NCBI GenBank assembly: GCA_002378975.1
Contig: DFST01000069.1
Location: 1 to 16,142, forward strand
From: Chitinophagaceae bacterium UBA3430
Lineage (GTDB): Bacteria; Bacteroidota; Bacteroidia; Chitinophagales; Chitinophagaceae
Length of the DNA: 16,142 nt
Direction of reading: 5' to 3'
Shown here: in pieces, positions 8,701 through 15,692 of the stretch
Position numbering within the stretch: the stretch's first letter is position 1
How the letters are laid out: each line of letters begins with the position of its first letter
Translations under genes and position numbers: made by a program
Notes under the pieces: model-generated
What the model saw: only the letters and a program-made list of their open reading frames with translations
Databases searched by the model: none
Told to the model about the DNA's origin: nothing

Positions 8701-9810
8701 ATGCACCTGAATTACAAAACATTCACGATCGGTGTGGAAGAGGAGTATATGGTCCTCGACCCACATACGCTGGAGCTAAAGAGTCACCAGCAACAAATCG
8801 TCCAAGAAGGGCATAAGCTACTTCAGGAAAAGGTAAAAGCGGAAATGCACCAAGCCGTAGTGGAAGTTGGCACAGATATCTGTGCCGATGCAGATGAAGC
8901 CTTTAATGATGTGTCTAACCTTCGTCGCAGCATTCACGGCATTGCCGGAGAATTGGGCTACGCCATGGGTGCATCGGGCACACATCCCTTTAGTCACTGG
9001 GAAAGTCAATTGATTACCGATCATGTACGATATAGCGAGATCGTCAACGAATTGCAGGAGGCTGCCCGAAGTAATTTGATCTTCGGCCTCCACGTACACG
9101 TGGGCATGGAGAGCCGGGAAATGGCCAATCACATAGCCAACAGCACCCGCTACTTTCTTCCTCACATTTTTGCCCTAAGCACGAATTCCCCATTCTGGGA
9201 GGGAAGAAAGACCGGCTACAAATCTTTCCGGACCAAAGTCTTTGACAAGTTTCCCCGAACCGGCATCCCCGACGCCTTCGACAGCATCGAAGCCTATGAC
9301 AACTATGTCAAGTTGCTGATTAAAACGAACTGCATCGACAATGCAAAAAAGATCTGGTGGGACCTACGCGTGCATCCTTTCTTCAATACCGTGGAATTTC
9401 GCATCTGCGACATCCCCATGACCGTCAATGAAACCATTACCATTGCCGCGCTGTTTCAAGCCATCTGTGCCCGCATCTACATGCTGCGTTCCAAGAACCT
9501 AAATTTCATTCAATATTCCAGAGCCTTACTGAATGAAAATAAATGGCGCGCCAGCCGATACGGGGTCGATGGCAATCTGATTGATTTCGGCAAGGAAGAA
9601 GAAGTAAATACCCGTACACTGATTCAAGAATTGTTAGACTTTCTGGATCCCGTACTCGATCAGCTGGGAAGCCGACACCGCGTGGAACAAGTACAGCAGA
9701 TACTGGAACAAGGTACCGGTGCCGATCGTCAGTTGAAAATACATGAAGAAACAAATGACCTGAAATCGGTCGCCCAATACATCAACCAGCAATTCCTACA
9801 AGGAATCTAA
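8701..9810 (+). CDS. GCS2/YbdK-family carboxylate-amine ligase
   Basis: This 369-residue protein is a glutamate-cysteine-ligase-like (GCS2) carboxylate-amine ligase with a glutamine-synthetase-type fold. Signature blocks are all present: 'TIGVEEEYMVLD' (residues 9-20), 'VEVGTDICAD' (55-64), 'GLHVHVG' (129-135), 'DLRVHPFFNTVEFRICDIP' (221-239) and 'NENKWRASRYG' (278-288). The acidic and histidine residues in these blocks bind ATP-metal in the family. Length matches YbdK, for which only weak gamma-glutamylcysteine synthetase activity is known, so the true substrate is open. The gene sits 15 bp after the ATP-grasp gene and 9 bp before the amidohydrolase gene, which points to one operon. There is no signal peptide, so the product is cytosolic. 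The adjacent glutathione-synthetase-like ligase suggests two successive amide bonds on one small molecule (inference). Confidence 0.9.
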   Translation: MHLNYKTFTIGVEEEYMVLDPHTLELKSHQQQIVQEGHKLLQEKVKAEMHQAVVEVGTDICADADEAFNDVSNLRRSIHGIAGELGYAMGASGTHPFSHWESQLITDHVRYSEIVNELQEAARSNLIFGLHVHVGMESREMANHIANSTRYFLPHIFALSTNSPFWEGRKTGYKSFRTKVFDKFPRTGIPDAFDSIEAYDNYVKLLIKTNCIDNAKKIWWDLRVHPFFNTVEFRICDIPMTVNETITIAALFQAICARIYMLRSKNLNFIQYSRALLNENKWRASRYGVDGNLIDFGKEEEVNTRTLIQELLDFLDPVLDQLGSRHRVEQVQQILEQGTGADRQLKIHEETNDLKSVAQYINQQFLQGI

Positions 9811-9819
9811 TACTCATTC

Positions 9820-11463
9820 ATGCTACGATCATTTCTTCCAATCGCCCTCGGAATCAGCTTAGTCTGGGCAACCTCGTGTCAATCATCCTCCAACGTCGAC
9901 CGCCTTTTGATCAATGCACGCATCTATACCGTTGACTCCTTGTTTTCGGTATGCGAAGCCATAGCGATACGCGATGGAAAGATCATCGCTACCGGTACCA
10001 CGGCCGAGCTGCAATCGAAGTACAAGGCCGACACCGTAGAAGACATGCAGGGACGCACCATCGTACCCGGATTCAATGATGCCCATGCGCATTTCGTGCA
10101 ATACGGACTCGGCCTGCGCGAAGCAAACCTGGTAGGCACCCAGAGCTGGGAGGAAGTATTGAATAAATTAGCTGGCTTTTTTGCCAACCGCAAAACCGGT
10201 TGGGTGATCGGACGAGGCTGGGATCAGAACGACTGGACCAATAAGGAGTTCCCGAATAAAAAAGAATTGGATGCTTTGTATCCAGACCGTCCAGCCTTGC
10301 TGGTTCGCATCGATGGACACGCAGCGATCGCCAATCAACATGCGCTGGACCTAGCCAAAATTGTACCGGGTGATACAATCACTGGTGGAAAATTCGTCGT
10401 AGAGTCGGACCAATTGACCGGCCTGTTGATCGATAATGCGGTAGATCGCGTAGCCCGTTTCATCCCCGCTCCCACCGAAACGGAATACGAAACCGCCTTG
10501 TTACAGGCACAAGCAAACTGCCTGGCAGTTGGACTTACCTCCATCACCGATTGCGGCTTGTCGCAGACGCACATCGAAAAGCTAAAAGGCCTGCAATCCA
10601 ACGAAAAACTGCAGCTTCGTTTGAATGTAATGCTGAGCGACGATCCGGATAATTATCGTTACGCCGAAAAAAACGGCAAGCTGATCACGGATCGACTGCG
10701 CGTCCAGAGTTTCAAGGTTTATGGCGATGGTGCGCTTGGCTCCCGGGGTGCATGTTTGCTAAAACCTTACCACGACAAACCCGACCAAAGCGGGTTCTTA
10801 CTCAGCCACCCTGCACATTTTGATTCAGTAGCACGTTGGGCCTTTGAACATGAATGGCAGCTTTGTACACATGCCATTGGCGACAGTGGCAACCGAGTGA
10901 TCCTAAACACGTACGGTAAATATCTGCCGAAACGAAATGACCTGCGTTGGCGCATCGAGCATGCGCAAGTTGTGAATCCGTACGACCGGGTCTTATTTCG
11001 TCAATTCAAAGTGATCCCATCTGTTCAACCTACACATGCGACCTCGGACATGTACTGGGCCGAAAAAAGATTGGGCCCTGAACGGATCCAACACGCATAT
11101 GCCTATCAACCCTTATTGGAACAAAACGGATGGATGCCGCTGGGAACTGATTTCCCCGTAGAAGACATATCGCCCATGAAAACTTTCTACAGCGCCGCCG
11201 TACGAAAAGATGCAATGGGTTGGCCTGAAAAAGGGTTTCTGCCGGAATACGCCCTCAGCCGCGAACAAGCACTACGAGGCATGACCCTCTGGGCGGCTAA
11301 AGGTAGTTTCGAAGAGAAATCAAAAGGGAGTTTGGAAAAAGGCAAATGGGCAGACTTCATCGTTCTGAATCAAGATCTAATGCAAGTTCCAGAATCATCC
11401 ATCTTATCAACCACGATCTTGTCTACCTACATTCAAGGTCGTCCCGTTTACCGAAGAAAATAA
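9820..11463 (+). CDS. YtcJ-like metal-dependent amidohydrolase, predicted lipoprotein
   Basis: This 547-residue amidohydrolase-3 (YtcJ-type) protein should hydrolyse an amide or related C-N bond with a bound metal. It begins with a signal peptide ending 'LVWATSC' (Cys20), a lipobox-like site followed by 'QSSSN'. I predict a lipid-anchored envelope protein, although Ser at -1 is not the strongest lipobox. Metal ligands are His89 and His91 in 'NDAHAHF', Lys299 in 'FKVYGDGALGSRG' (possible carboxylated lysine), His351 in 'CTHAIGDSG', His381 in 'RIEHAQV' and Asp444 in 'LGTDFPVED'. All key positions are present. It starts 9 bp after the YbdK-like gene, so it is in the operon, yet its product leaves the cytosol while the ligases stay inside. 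It may process the exported product or salvage amides, or it may be an unrelated gene caught in the operon. The substrate is unknown. Confidence 0.88.
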   Translation: MLRSFLPIALGISLVWATSCQSSSNVDRLLINARIYTVDSLFSVCEAIAIRDGKIIATGTTAELQSKYKADTVEDMQGRTIVPGFNDAHAHFVQYGLGLREANLVGTQSWEEVLNKLAGFFANRKTGWVIGRGWDQNDWTNKEFPNKKELDALYPDRPALLVRIDGHAAIANQHALDLAKIVPGDTITGGKFVVESDQLTGLLIDNAVDRVARFIPAPTETEYETALLQAQANCLAVGLTSITDCGLSQTHIEKLKGLQSNEKLQLRLNVMLSDDPDNYRYAEKNGKLITDRLRVQSFKVYGDGALGSRGACLLKPYHDKPDQSGFLLSHPAHFDSVARWAFEHEWQLCTHAIGDSGNRVILNTYGKYLPKRNDLRWRIEHAQVVNPYDRVLFRQFKVIPSVQPTHATSDMYWAEKRLGPERIQHAYAYQPLLEQNGWMPLGTDFPVEDISPMKTFYSAAVRKDAMGWPEKGFLPEYALSREQALRGMTLWAAKGSFEEKSKGSLEKGKWADFIVLNQDLMQVPESSILSTTILSTYIQGRPVYRRK

Positions 11464-11464
11464 A

Positions 11465-11478
11465 TCCACAACTGTGGA
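11465..11478. repeat. Short inverted repeat between amidohydrolase and amidotransferase genes
   Basis: TCCACA at 11465-11470 and TGTGGA at 11473-11478 form a 6-bp inverted repeat two bases after the amidohydrolase stop codon. No T tract follows, so it is not a normal intrinsic terminator. It could be a small operator for the promoter-like box at 11522, or chance. Confidence 0.3.
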
Positions 11479-11521
11479 GAATACATCGGCTTCTTAGCTC
11501 AGTACCACCCTCGAATCCGAT

Positions 11522-11529
11522 TAATTTTG
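11522..11529 (+). promoter_or_regulatory. Putative -7 box of the amidotransferase gene
   Basis: TAATTTTG at 11522-11529 is a full match to TAnnTTTG and ends four bases before the ATG at 11534. The 70-bp gap upstream is the widest within the cluster. I see no TTTG -33 box at ~20 nt, only TTCTTAG near 11491-11497. It may be an internal promoter that starts a second transcript (amidotransferase, second ATP-grasp, barrel) with almost no leader. Confidence 0.4.
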
Positions 11530-11533
11530 TGGT

Positions 11534-12379
11534 ATGCATTTGACTGGACGACCGCTGCTTCGAATTGCCATTCTTGATCTTTACCAAGGTGCTGCCAATC
11601 AGGGCATGCGTTGCATTCAACAGATCCTGCAAGAATGGTCAAGTAGCGAACAGATCGATTTATCCATTCAGCTATTTGATGTACGTCAACGCGCTGAACT
11701 ACCCGGCTTGGAATTCGATGTATATATTTCGACCGGCGGTCCGGGCGATCCGCTCTCCAGTCGCTATGAGGACTGGGACATTCAATGGTGTCGCTGGCTG
11801 GACAGAACCCTTCGACACAATGCCAATCCGAATACCAGCGATAAGAAATTCGTTTTCTTTATTTGCCATTCCTTCCAGCTCGCCTGTCGACACTTGAATC
11901 TGGGGATGGTTTGCAAGCGTCACTCAACCGCGTTTGGCGTATTCCCCATCCATCGTTTACCCGGCGGGGACCTGGAACCAATCCTGCAGGGCCTCAACGA
12001 TCCGTTCTACGCCGTTGACAGCCGCGATTACCAGGTCATTCACCCAAACGATCACCGGTTGGAGGAAATGGGCGGACGAACACTGTGCTTAGAAAAAGAA
12101 CGTCCCCATGTGCCCTATGAGCGTGCCCTGATGGCCGCACGGATCAATCCCTGGATGATCGGGACGCAGTTTCACCCGGAGGCGGATGCCAAAGGGATGC
12201 AACTCTATTTGTTGCAAGAGGACCGCAAACAACAGGTGATCGAAAACCACGGAGAGGCCAAATGGAAAAGTATGTTGGAGCAATTGGGAGATGCGGATAA
12301 GATCCAATTGACCTACAGCCAGGTGATCCCTAACTTCCTGAATCAGGCTGCCGAAGCGTTGTTGTCCATAGAGGCCTGA
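11534..12379 (+). CDS. Class I glutamine amidotransferase (GMP-synthase-like GATase)
   Basis: This 281-residue protein carries a class I (triad) glutamine amidotransferase domain, which releases ammonia from glutamine for a partner synthetase. Visible features are 'YISTGGPGDP' (residues 64-73, oxyanion strand), nucleophile Cys111 in 'FFICHSFQLA', and His214 and Glu216 in 'GTQFHPEAD'. The usual elbow is C-x-G-x-Q; here it is C-H-S-F-Q, with Ser in place of Gly. About 60 residues follow the triad, longer than a bare GATase domain. No synthetase domain is fused, so the ammonia acceptor must be another protein. The ATP-grasp gene 51 bp downstream is the best candidate (inference). A full TAnnTTTG box ends four bases before this ATG, so the gene may begin its own transcript. 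GMP synthase itself is unlikely, because there is no ATP-pyrophosphatase domain. Confidence 0.85.
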   Translation: MHLTGRPLLRIAILDLYQGAANQGMRCIQQILQEWSSSEQIDLSIQLFDVRQRAELPGLEFDVYISTGGPGDPLSSRYEDWDIQWCRWLDRTLRHNANPNTSDKKFVFFICHSFQLACRHLNLGMVCKRHSTAFGVFPIHRLPGGDLEPILQGLNDPFYAVDSRDYQVIHPNDHRLEEMGGRTLCLEKERPHVPYERALMAARINPWMIGTQFHPEADAKGMQLYLLQEDRKQQVIENHGEAKWKSMLEQLGDADKIQLTYSQVIPNFLNQAAEALLSIEA

Positions 12380-12430
12380 TCCTTGTCCATTCCTGTCGGA
12401 TTGGCTATCTTACCTACCTAGTTTACCACC

Positions 12431-13627
12431 ATGATCGAAACAATTCGACGATCATTTAATGCCAACTTTCATTCCGAGCAATATGATTCATTGATTCGGG
12501 AAATGAAAGCTCGTTATCCGGGTGCCTTGGATTTTCGGGTCGCAGAAACGCCTGTCTTCCTACCCAAAGCTTTCAAAGATCAAATGATCGATACCTGTGA
12601 GTACATCATCGATCTGATGACAGAAACGGATCTGCTGAAAAAGACCGCAGTAGCCATACCCAACGACTGGACGATTCCTGGCAATGAAGGCAATCCTGAT
12701 TTTATTGCCTTTGACTTTGGCGTATGCCTGAACGAAGAAAATGAATTAAGTCCCCAGCTCATCGAATTACAAGGATTCCCTACTCTATTTGGTTATCAAA
12801 TCCTGCTGGATAAACTTTATCGGTCCCACTTTCAGATCGATGAAAAACTAAGCCCCTACTTGAGCGGACTGAATGAACTATCCTATGAAGAGCTGTTGCG
12901 AAAAACAATCGTTGGCGATCACCCCCCGCAAGAAGTTGTTTTACTAGAGATCCTCCCTCATCAGCAAAAAACTCGAATCGATTTTTATAGCACGCAGGAA
13001 TTATTGGGCATACCCGTCGTCTGTTTGACCGATATAATTTTGCACAATGGTCAACTTTTCTATGAACGCGACGGAATGACGCATCCCATTCGGCGCATTT
13101 ACAACCGGATCATATTTGATGAACTGGAGCAACAATCAGAGCCAATACGCGCCAAAGGACGATTGCTGACCGAAGCGACCGAAGTGGAATGGTGCCCGCA
13201 TCCGCATTGGTTCTATCGCATCAGTAAGTTCCTATTGCCCTATCTGCGTCACCCAAATATACCTGCCACCTTCTTTTTGAATGAAGTAAAACAGATTCCT
13301 GCCGACCTAGAAAATTATGTATTGAAACCCTTGTTTTCGTTTGCCGGACAAGGCGTGATCATCGATCCAACTCCGTCCGACCTGGAACAAATTCCCGACC
13401 CGAGCAACTGGATCCTGCAGCGAAAGGTACCCTATGCCTCGGTGATCCCCACACCCGATGATCCTGCCAAAGTGGAGATCCGCATTTTTTATTGTTGGCC
13501 TCCCGGAGCCGATCGTCCAATTCCGACCATGAACCTAGCCCGGATCAGCAAGGGCAAAATGGTGGGCACCCGATACAACAAGGACAGAACCTGGGTGGGC
13601 GGTAGTATCTGCTATTTTGAATCTTAA
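12431..13627 (+). CDS. Circularly permuted ATP-grasp-like ligase
   Basis: This 398-residue protein has ATP-grasp elements in permuted order. The metal-ligand-like block comes first: 'FIAFDFGVCL' (91-100) and 'QLIELQGFPTLFGYQ' (109-123), resembling the C-terminal E-x-N/Q motif of standard ATP-grasp enzymes. An arginine block 'IRRIYNRIIFDEL' (220-232) follows. The nucleotide-binding part is last: 'YVLKPLFSFAGQGV' (296-309, Lys299 and a Gly-rich loop), hinge 'WILQRKV' (327-333) and 'VEIRIFY' (348-354). This order matches circularly permuted ATP-grasp families, such as those near glutathionylspermidine synthetase and eukaryotic glutathione synthetase. It should form an amide bond, perhaps using ammonia from the amidotransferase encoded 51 bp upstream. 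It has no signal peptide. The next gene starts 3 bp after its stop, which suggests co-transcription. The fold call rests on motif order that I read by eye; the substrate is unknown. Confidence 0.75.
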   Translation: MIETIRRSFNANFHSEQYDSLIREMKARYPGALDFRVAETPVFLPKAFKDQMIDTCEYIIDLMTETDLLKKTAVAIPNDWTIPGNEGNPDFIAFDFGVCLNEENELSPQLIELQGFPTLFGYQILLDKLYRSHFQIDEKLSPYLSGLNELSYEELLRKTIVGDHPPQEVVLLEILPHQQKTRIDFYSTQELLGIPVVCLTDIILHNGQLFYERDGMTHPIRRIYNRIIFDELEQQSEPIRAKGRLLTEATEVEWCPHPHWFYRISKFLLPYLRHPNIPATFFLNEVKQIPADLENYVLKPLFSFAGQGVIIDPTPSDLEQIPDPSNWILQRKVPYASVIPTPDDPAKVEIRIFYCWPPGADRPIPTMNLARISKGKMVGTRYNKDRTWVGGSICYFES

Positions 13628-13630
13628 TTT

Positions 13631-14422
13631 ATGAAGACCCAATACTTCGTCCTATTCACCCTCTGCCTGCTTTTATCCCTTAGCACATTTGCCCAGTCAA
13701 ATGGACGCATGGAAACGGATCGACCCGACCAAACCGAATCGCCCTATATCACCAAACAACGTTTCCTGCAGGCCGAATTCGGATTCAACTACGAGCGGGT
13801 AGATGGTCAAACCCAGTGGGTCCATCCCACCTCGCTTTGGAAATTTGGATTGAATCCACGATTTGAATTCCGTTTGATTACAGAACTGCAGTCGACAGGA
13901 AAAGAAACCGGCTTGCTTCCATTACAAATTGGCGGAAAGGTCTCTCTACTCGAAGAGAAAGGATTGACTCCAAAAACATCGCTGATCGCACATGTCGGTA
14001 TTCCGGAGATCGGTCAACCAGCTTTTAAAATTTCAAAATGGGCACCGAACTTTCGATTCACTTTCCAAAACACGCTGAGTGAGCAAGCGGCACTGGGCTA
14101 TAATTTCGGAGCCGAGTGGGATGGCGCCAGCAACACGCCCGACTGGATCTACACGTTTGCACCCGGAATCAATGTGGGTGAAAATGGGTATGCTTATGTA
14201 GAAGCATATGGGTCGGTTCGTAAAGGAAGTAGTCCGAAGCACTCCCTCGCCGGCGGCGTGGCCTATTATTTGAGCGACGACACCAAATTAGATTTCTCGG
14301 GCTCATACGGACTGACAAAAGCTGCCACGGATTTCTATTTGGCCATTGGATTTTCCTTTCGAGCACCTACCGCCACAAAACGGATCAGCGCCAAGCCTGC
14401 AAAAAGCTTCGCTCGATACTGA
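13631..14422 (+). CDS. Outer-membrane beta-barrel protein, MetA-pathway/transporter-like family
   Basis: This 263-residue protein has a signal peptide (residues 1-22, ending TFAQ) and then 'METDRPDQTESPYI', a sequence typical of the 'MetA-pathway of phenol degradation' barrel family in Bacteroidota. Repeated amphipathic strands follow ('FLQAEFGFNYERV', 'AYVEAYGSVRKG', 'TDFYLAIGFSFRA'), consistent with a small outer-membrane barrel of about 12 strands. It starts 3 bp after the permuted ATP-grasp gene, so it is probably co-transcribed and might move the cluster's product across the outer membrane (inference). The tail after the last strand is basic ('RISAKPAKSFARY'). The last 38 bp overlap the 3' end of the convergent minus-strand gene, with no terminator between them. 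The family name does not imply phenol metabolism. Confidence 0.75.
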   Translation: MKTQYFVLFTLCLLLSLSTFAQSNGRMETDRPDQTESPYITKQRFLQAEFGFNYERVDGQTQWVHPTSLWKFGLNPRFEFRLITELQSTGKETGLLPLQIGGKVSLLEEKGLTPKTSLIAHVGIPEIGQPAFKISKWAPNFRFTFQNTLSEQAALGYNFGAEWDGASNTPDWIYTFAPGINVGENGYAYVEAYGSVRKGSSPKHSLAGGVAYYLSDDTKLDFSGSYGLTKAATDFYLAIGFSFRAPTATKRISAKPAKSFARY

Positions 14423-15215
14423 TCAACCAACTTTGGCGGGCCATGCGCTGCATGTTGCCCGATAATTGAAAGCGCTTGCCCACGTTAATCTTGGTATTGC
14501 TGTTCAAGATCAATTGCAGAGCCGGGGCTAAATCGGCGTATCGAAAACCAGTGCCGATGAGTCGTTGCCCTAAAAACTCCACATAAAGATTCAGATTCGG
14601 CTGATCATAACTCTTGTACGCACGAGGGAACAACAAATATCCAGCCGATAAACTGTAATTAACGGATCGGTATTGACGAGCGGGGAAATAGACCTGTCCG
14701 TCGTAGCGCGACTTGTCCAACAGCTCTGTACGACTGATCGTGGTGGATATGGCTAGTTTGTGCCAAAGTTGAGTAGCGATGAGTCCGGTCTCGATGCCGG
14801 TTTTATCACCCATTAGGCTGATCTCTTCATAGTGAAATGGCACACGCGACAAACTTCCATCTACAAAAGCTGCCATTCGAAAATGACGATGAATTCCATC
14901 TTTTGAAAGAAATCGATATTTCATTCCAAGCCCGATCGATTCGGCCTCTAACTGATCGGTATGCATATTGGAAGCAGAAGCGGACAACCGAACCTGCATT
15001 TTTTTAGTGATCCCTGCCATCAGCTGGGGCATTACCCGATAGGTGAAGCGTCCATAGATCTGATCCGCTCCTACCCCATGCGACTTTATTTTGGCACTCA
15101 ACGATCGCGCGGGAATATTGGAAGCCGGGTCGCTGAATACATACAATTCCTGCGAATGACCGAGCAGCGGAAGCCATAATATCCCAAATCCGTATATTAA
15201 TTTACGGATACTCAT
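14385..15215 (-). CDS. Predicted outer-membrane beta-barrel protein of the HMA-TlpA operon
   Basis: This 276-residue protein belongs to a family that I do not recognise with certainty. It has a signal peptide (residues 1 to ~21, 'GHSQ') followed by 'ELYVFSDPASNIPARSL'. It then runs through many short amphipathic strands ('MQVRLSASAS', 'LNLYVEFLGQRLIGTGFRY') and ends 'SWLISIERSFLQAWR'. That pattern fits an outer-membrane barrel. Its start overlaps the stop of the TlpA-like gene by 4 bp (ATGA), a translational-coupling arrangement. It is therefore the third gene of the operon headed by the HMA protein, which suggests a role in envelope metal or redox handling. Its 3' end overlaps the convergent plus-strand barrel gene by 38 bp. 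No catalytic motif is visible. Confidence 0.7.
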   Translation of the reverse strand: MSIRKLIYGFGILWLPLLGHSQELYVFSDPASNIPARSLSAKIKSHGVGADQIYGRFTYRVMPQLMAGITKKMQVRLSASASNMHTDQLEAESIGLGMKYRFLSKDGIHRHFRMAAFVDGSLSRVPFHYEEISLMGDKTGIETGLIATQLWHKLAISTTISRTELLDKSRYDGQVYFPARQYRSVNYSLSAGYLLFPRAYKSYDQPNLNLYVEFLGQRLIGTGFRYADLAPALQLILNSNTKINVGKRFQLSGNMQRMARQSWLISIERSFLQAWR

Positions 15216-15688
15216 TGGTTGGATATAAATTTCGAGACCGACTTTGGATCTGGGTTTACGGATTGCACGATTCCGGCCGGATCAATCAAATACGAAGTAG
15301 GAATCCGTTCAAACCGCCAGTTGAGCACCAAGGGGTCATCCCACTTGGGTGGACTATTCACTTGAAGCCAACTGATCTTATCTTGTTTGATCGCCTTGAT
15401 CCAATTAGCGCGGTTCTCGTCCAGCGATACGCCCAATACCTCCACCCCTTTTGTTTTCCATTCTTCGTAATATTTCCGGATGGTCCGATTGCTCAACCTG
15501 CAGGGGGCACACCAAGAGGCCCAAAAATCGACCAGCACCCACTGTCCTTTGAGCGAATCCAACGAAATGAACTTTCCGGCAACATTCGGCAACCGAATAG
15601 CCGGTGCTTTGGTTCCTGCTGGCAATTGTGCATTCAGTTGGAAGGAAGAAAGAAACAACGTACAAAAGACCCAATTCCGGATGCGCAT
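15212..15688 (-). CDS. TlpA/ResA-like thiol-disulfide oxidoreductase
   Basis: This 158-residue protein is exported (signal peptide 1-20, 'LNAQ') and has a thioredoxin fold of the TlpA/redoxin type. The active site is WCAPC (residues 59-63, Cys60 and Cys63) in 'LVDFWASWCAPCR'. The cis-proline loop is 'RIPTSYLIDPAG' (128-139, Pro130). 'VLGVSLDENRANW' is the usual TlpA/AhpC-like central strand and helix. It probably reduces or isomerises disulfides in the periplasm. In this operon the natural partner is the CxxC of the HMA protein encoded 4 bp upstream (inference). Length is normal for a single-domain member. Its stop overlaps the start of the barrel gene by 4 bp. Confidence 0.92.
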   Translation of the reverse strand: MRIRNWVFCTLFLSSFQLNAQLPAGTKAPAIRLPNVAGKFISLDSLKGQWVLVDFWASWCAPCRLSNRTIRKYYEEWKTKGVEVLGVSLDENRANWIKAIKQDKISWLQVNSPPKWDDPLVLNWRFERIPTSYLIDPAGIVQSVNPDPKSVSKFISNQ

Positions 15689-15692
15689 AGTC

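Noticed and set aside
3345..11482. Shared 10-mer CTGTGGAGAA near 3345 and 11472
   Set aside because: A 10-base match is expected by chance in a 16-kb window, and the two surroundings share nothing else.
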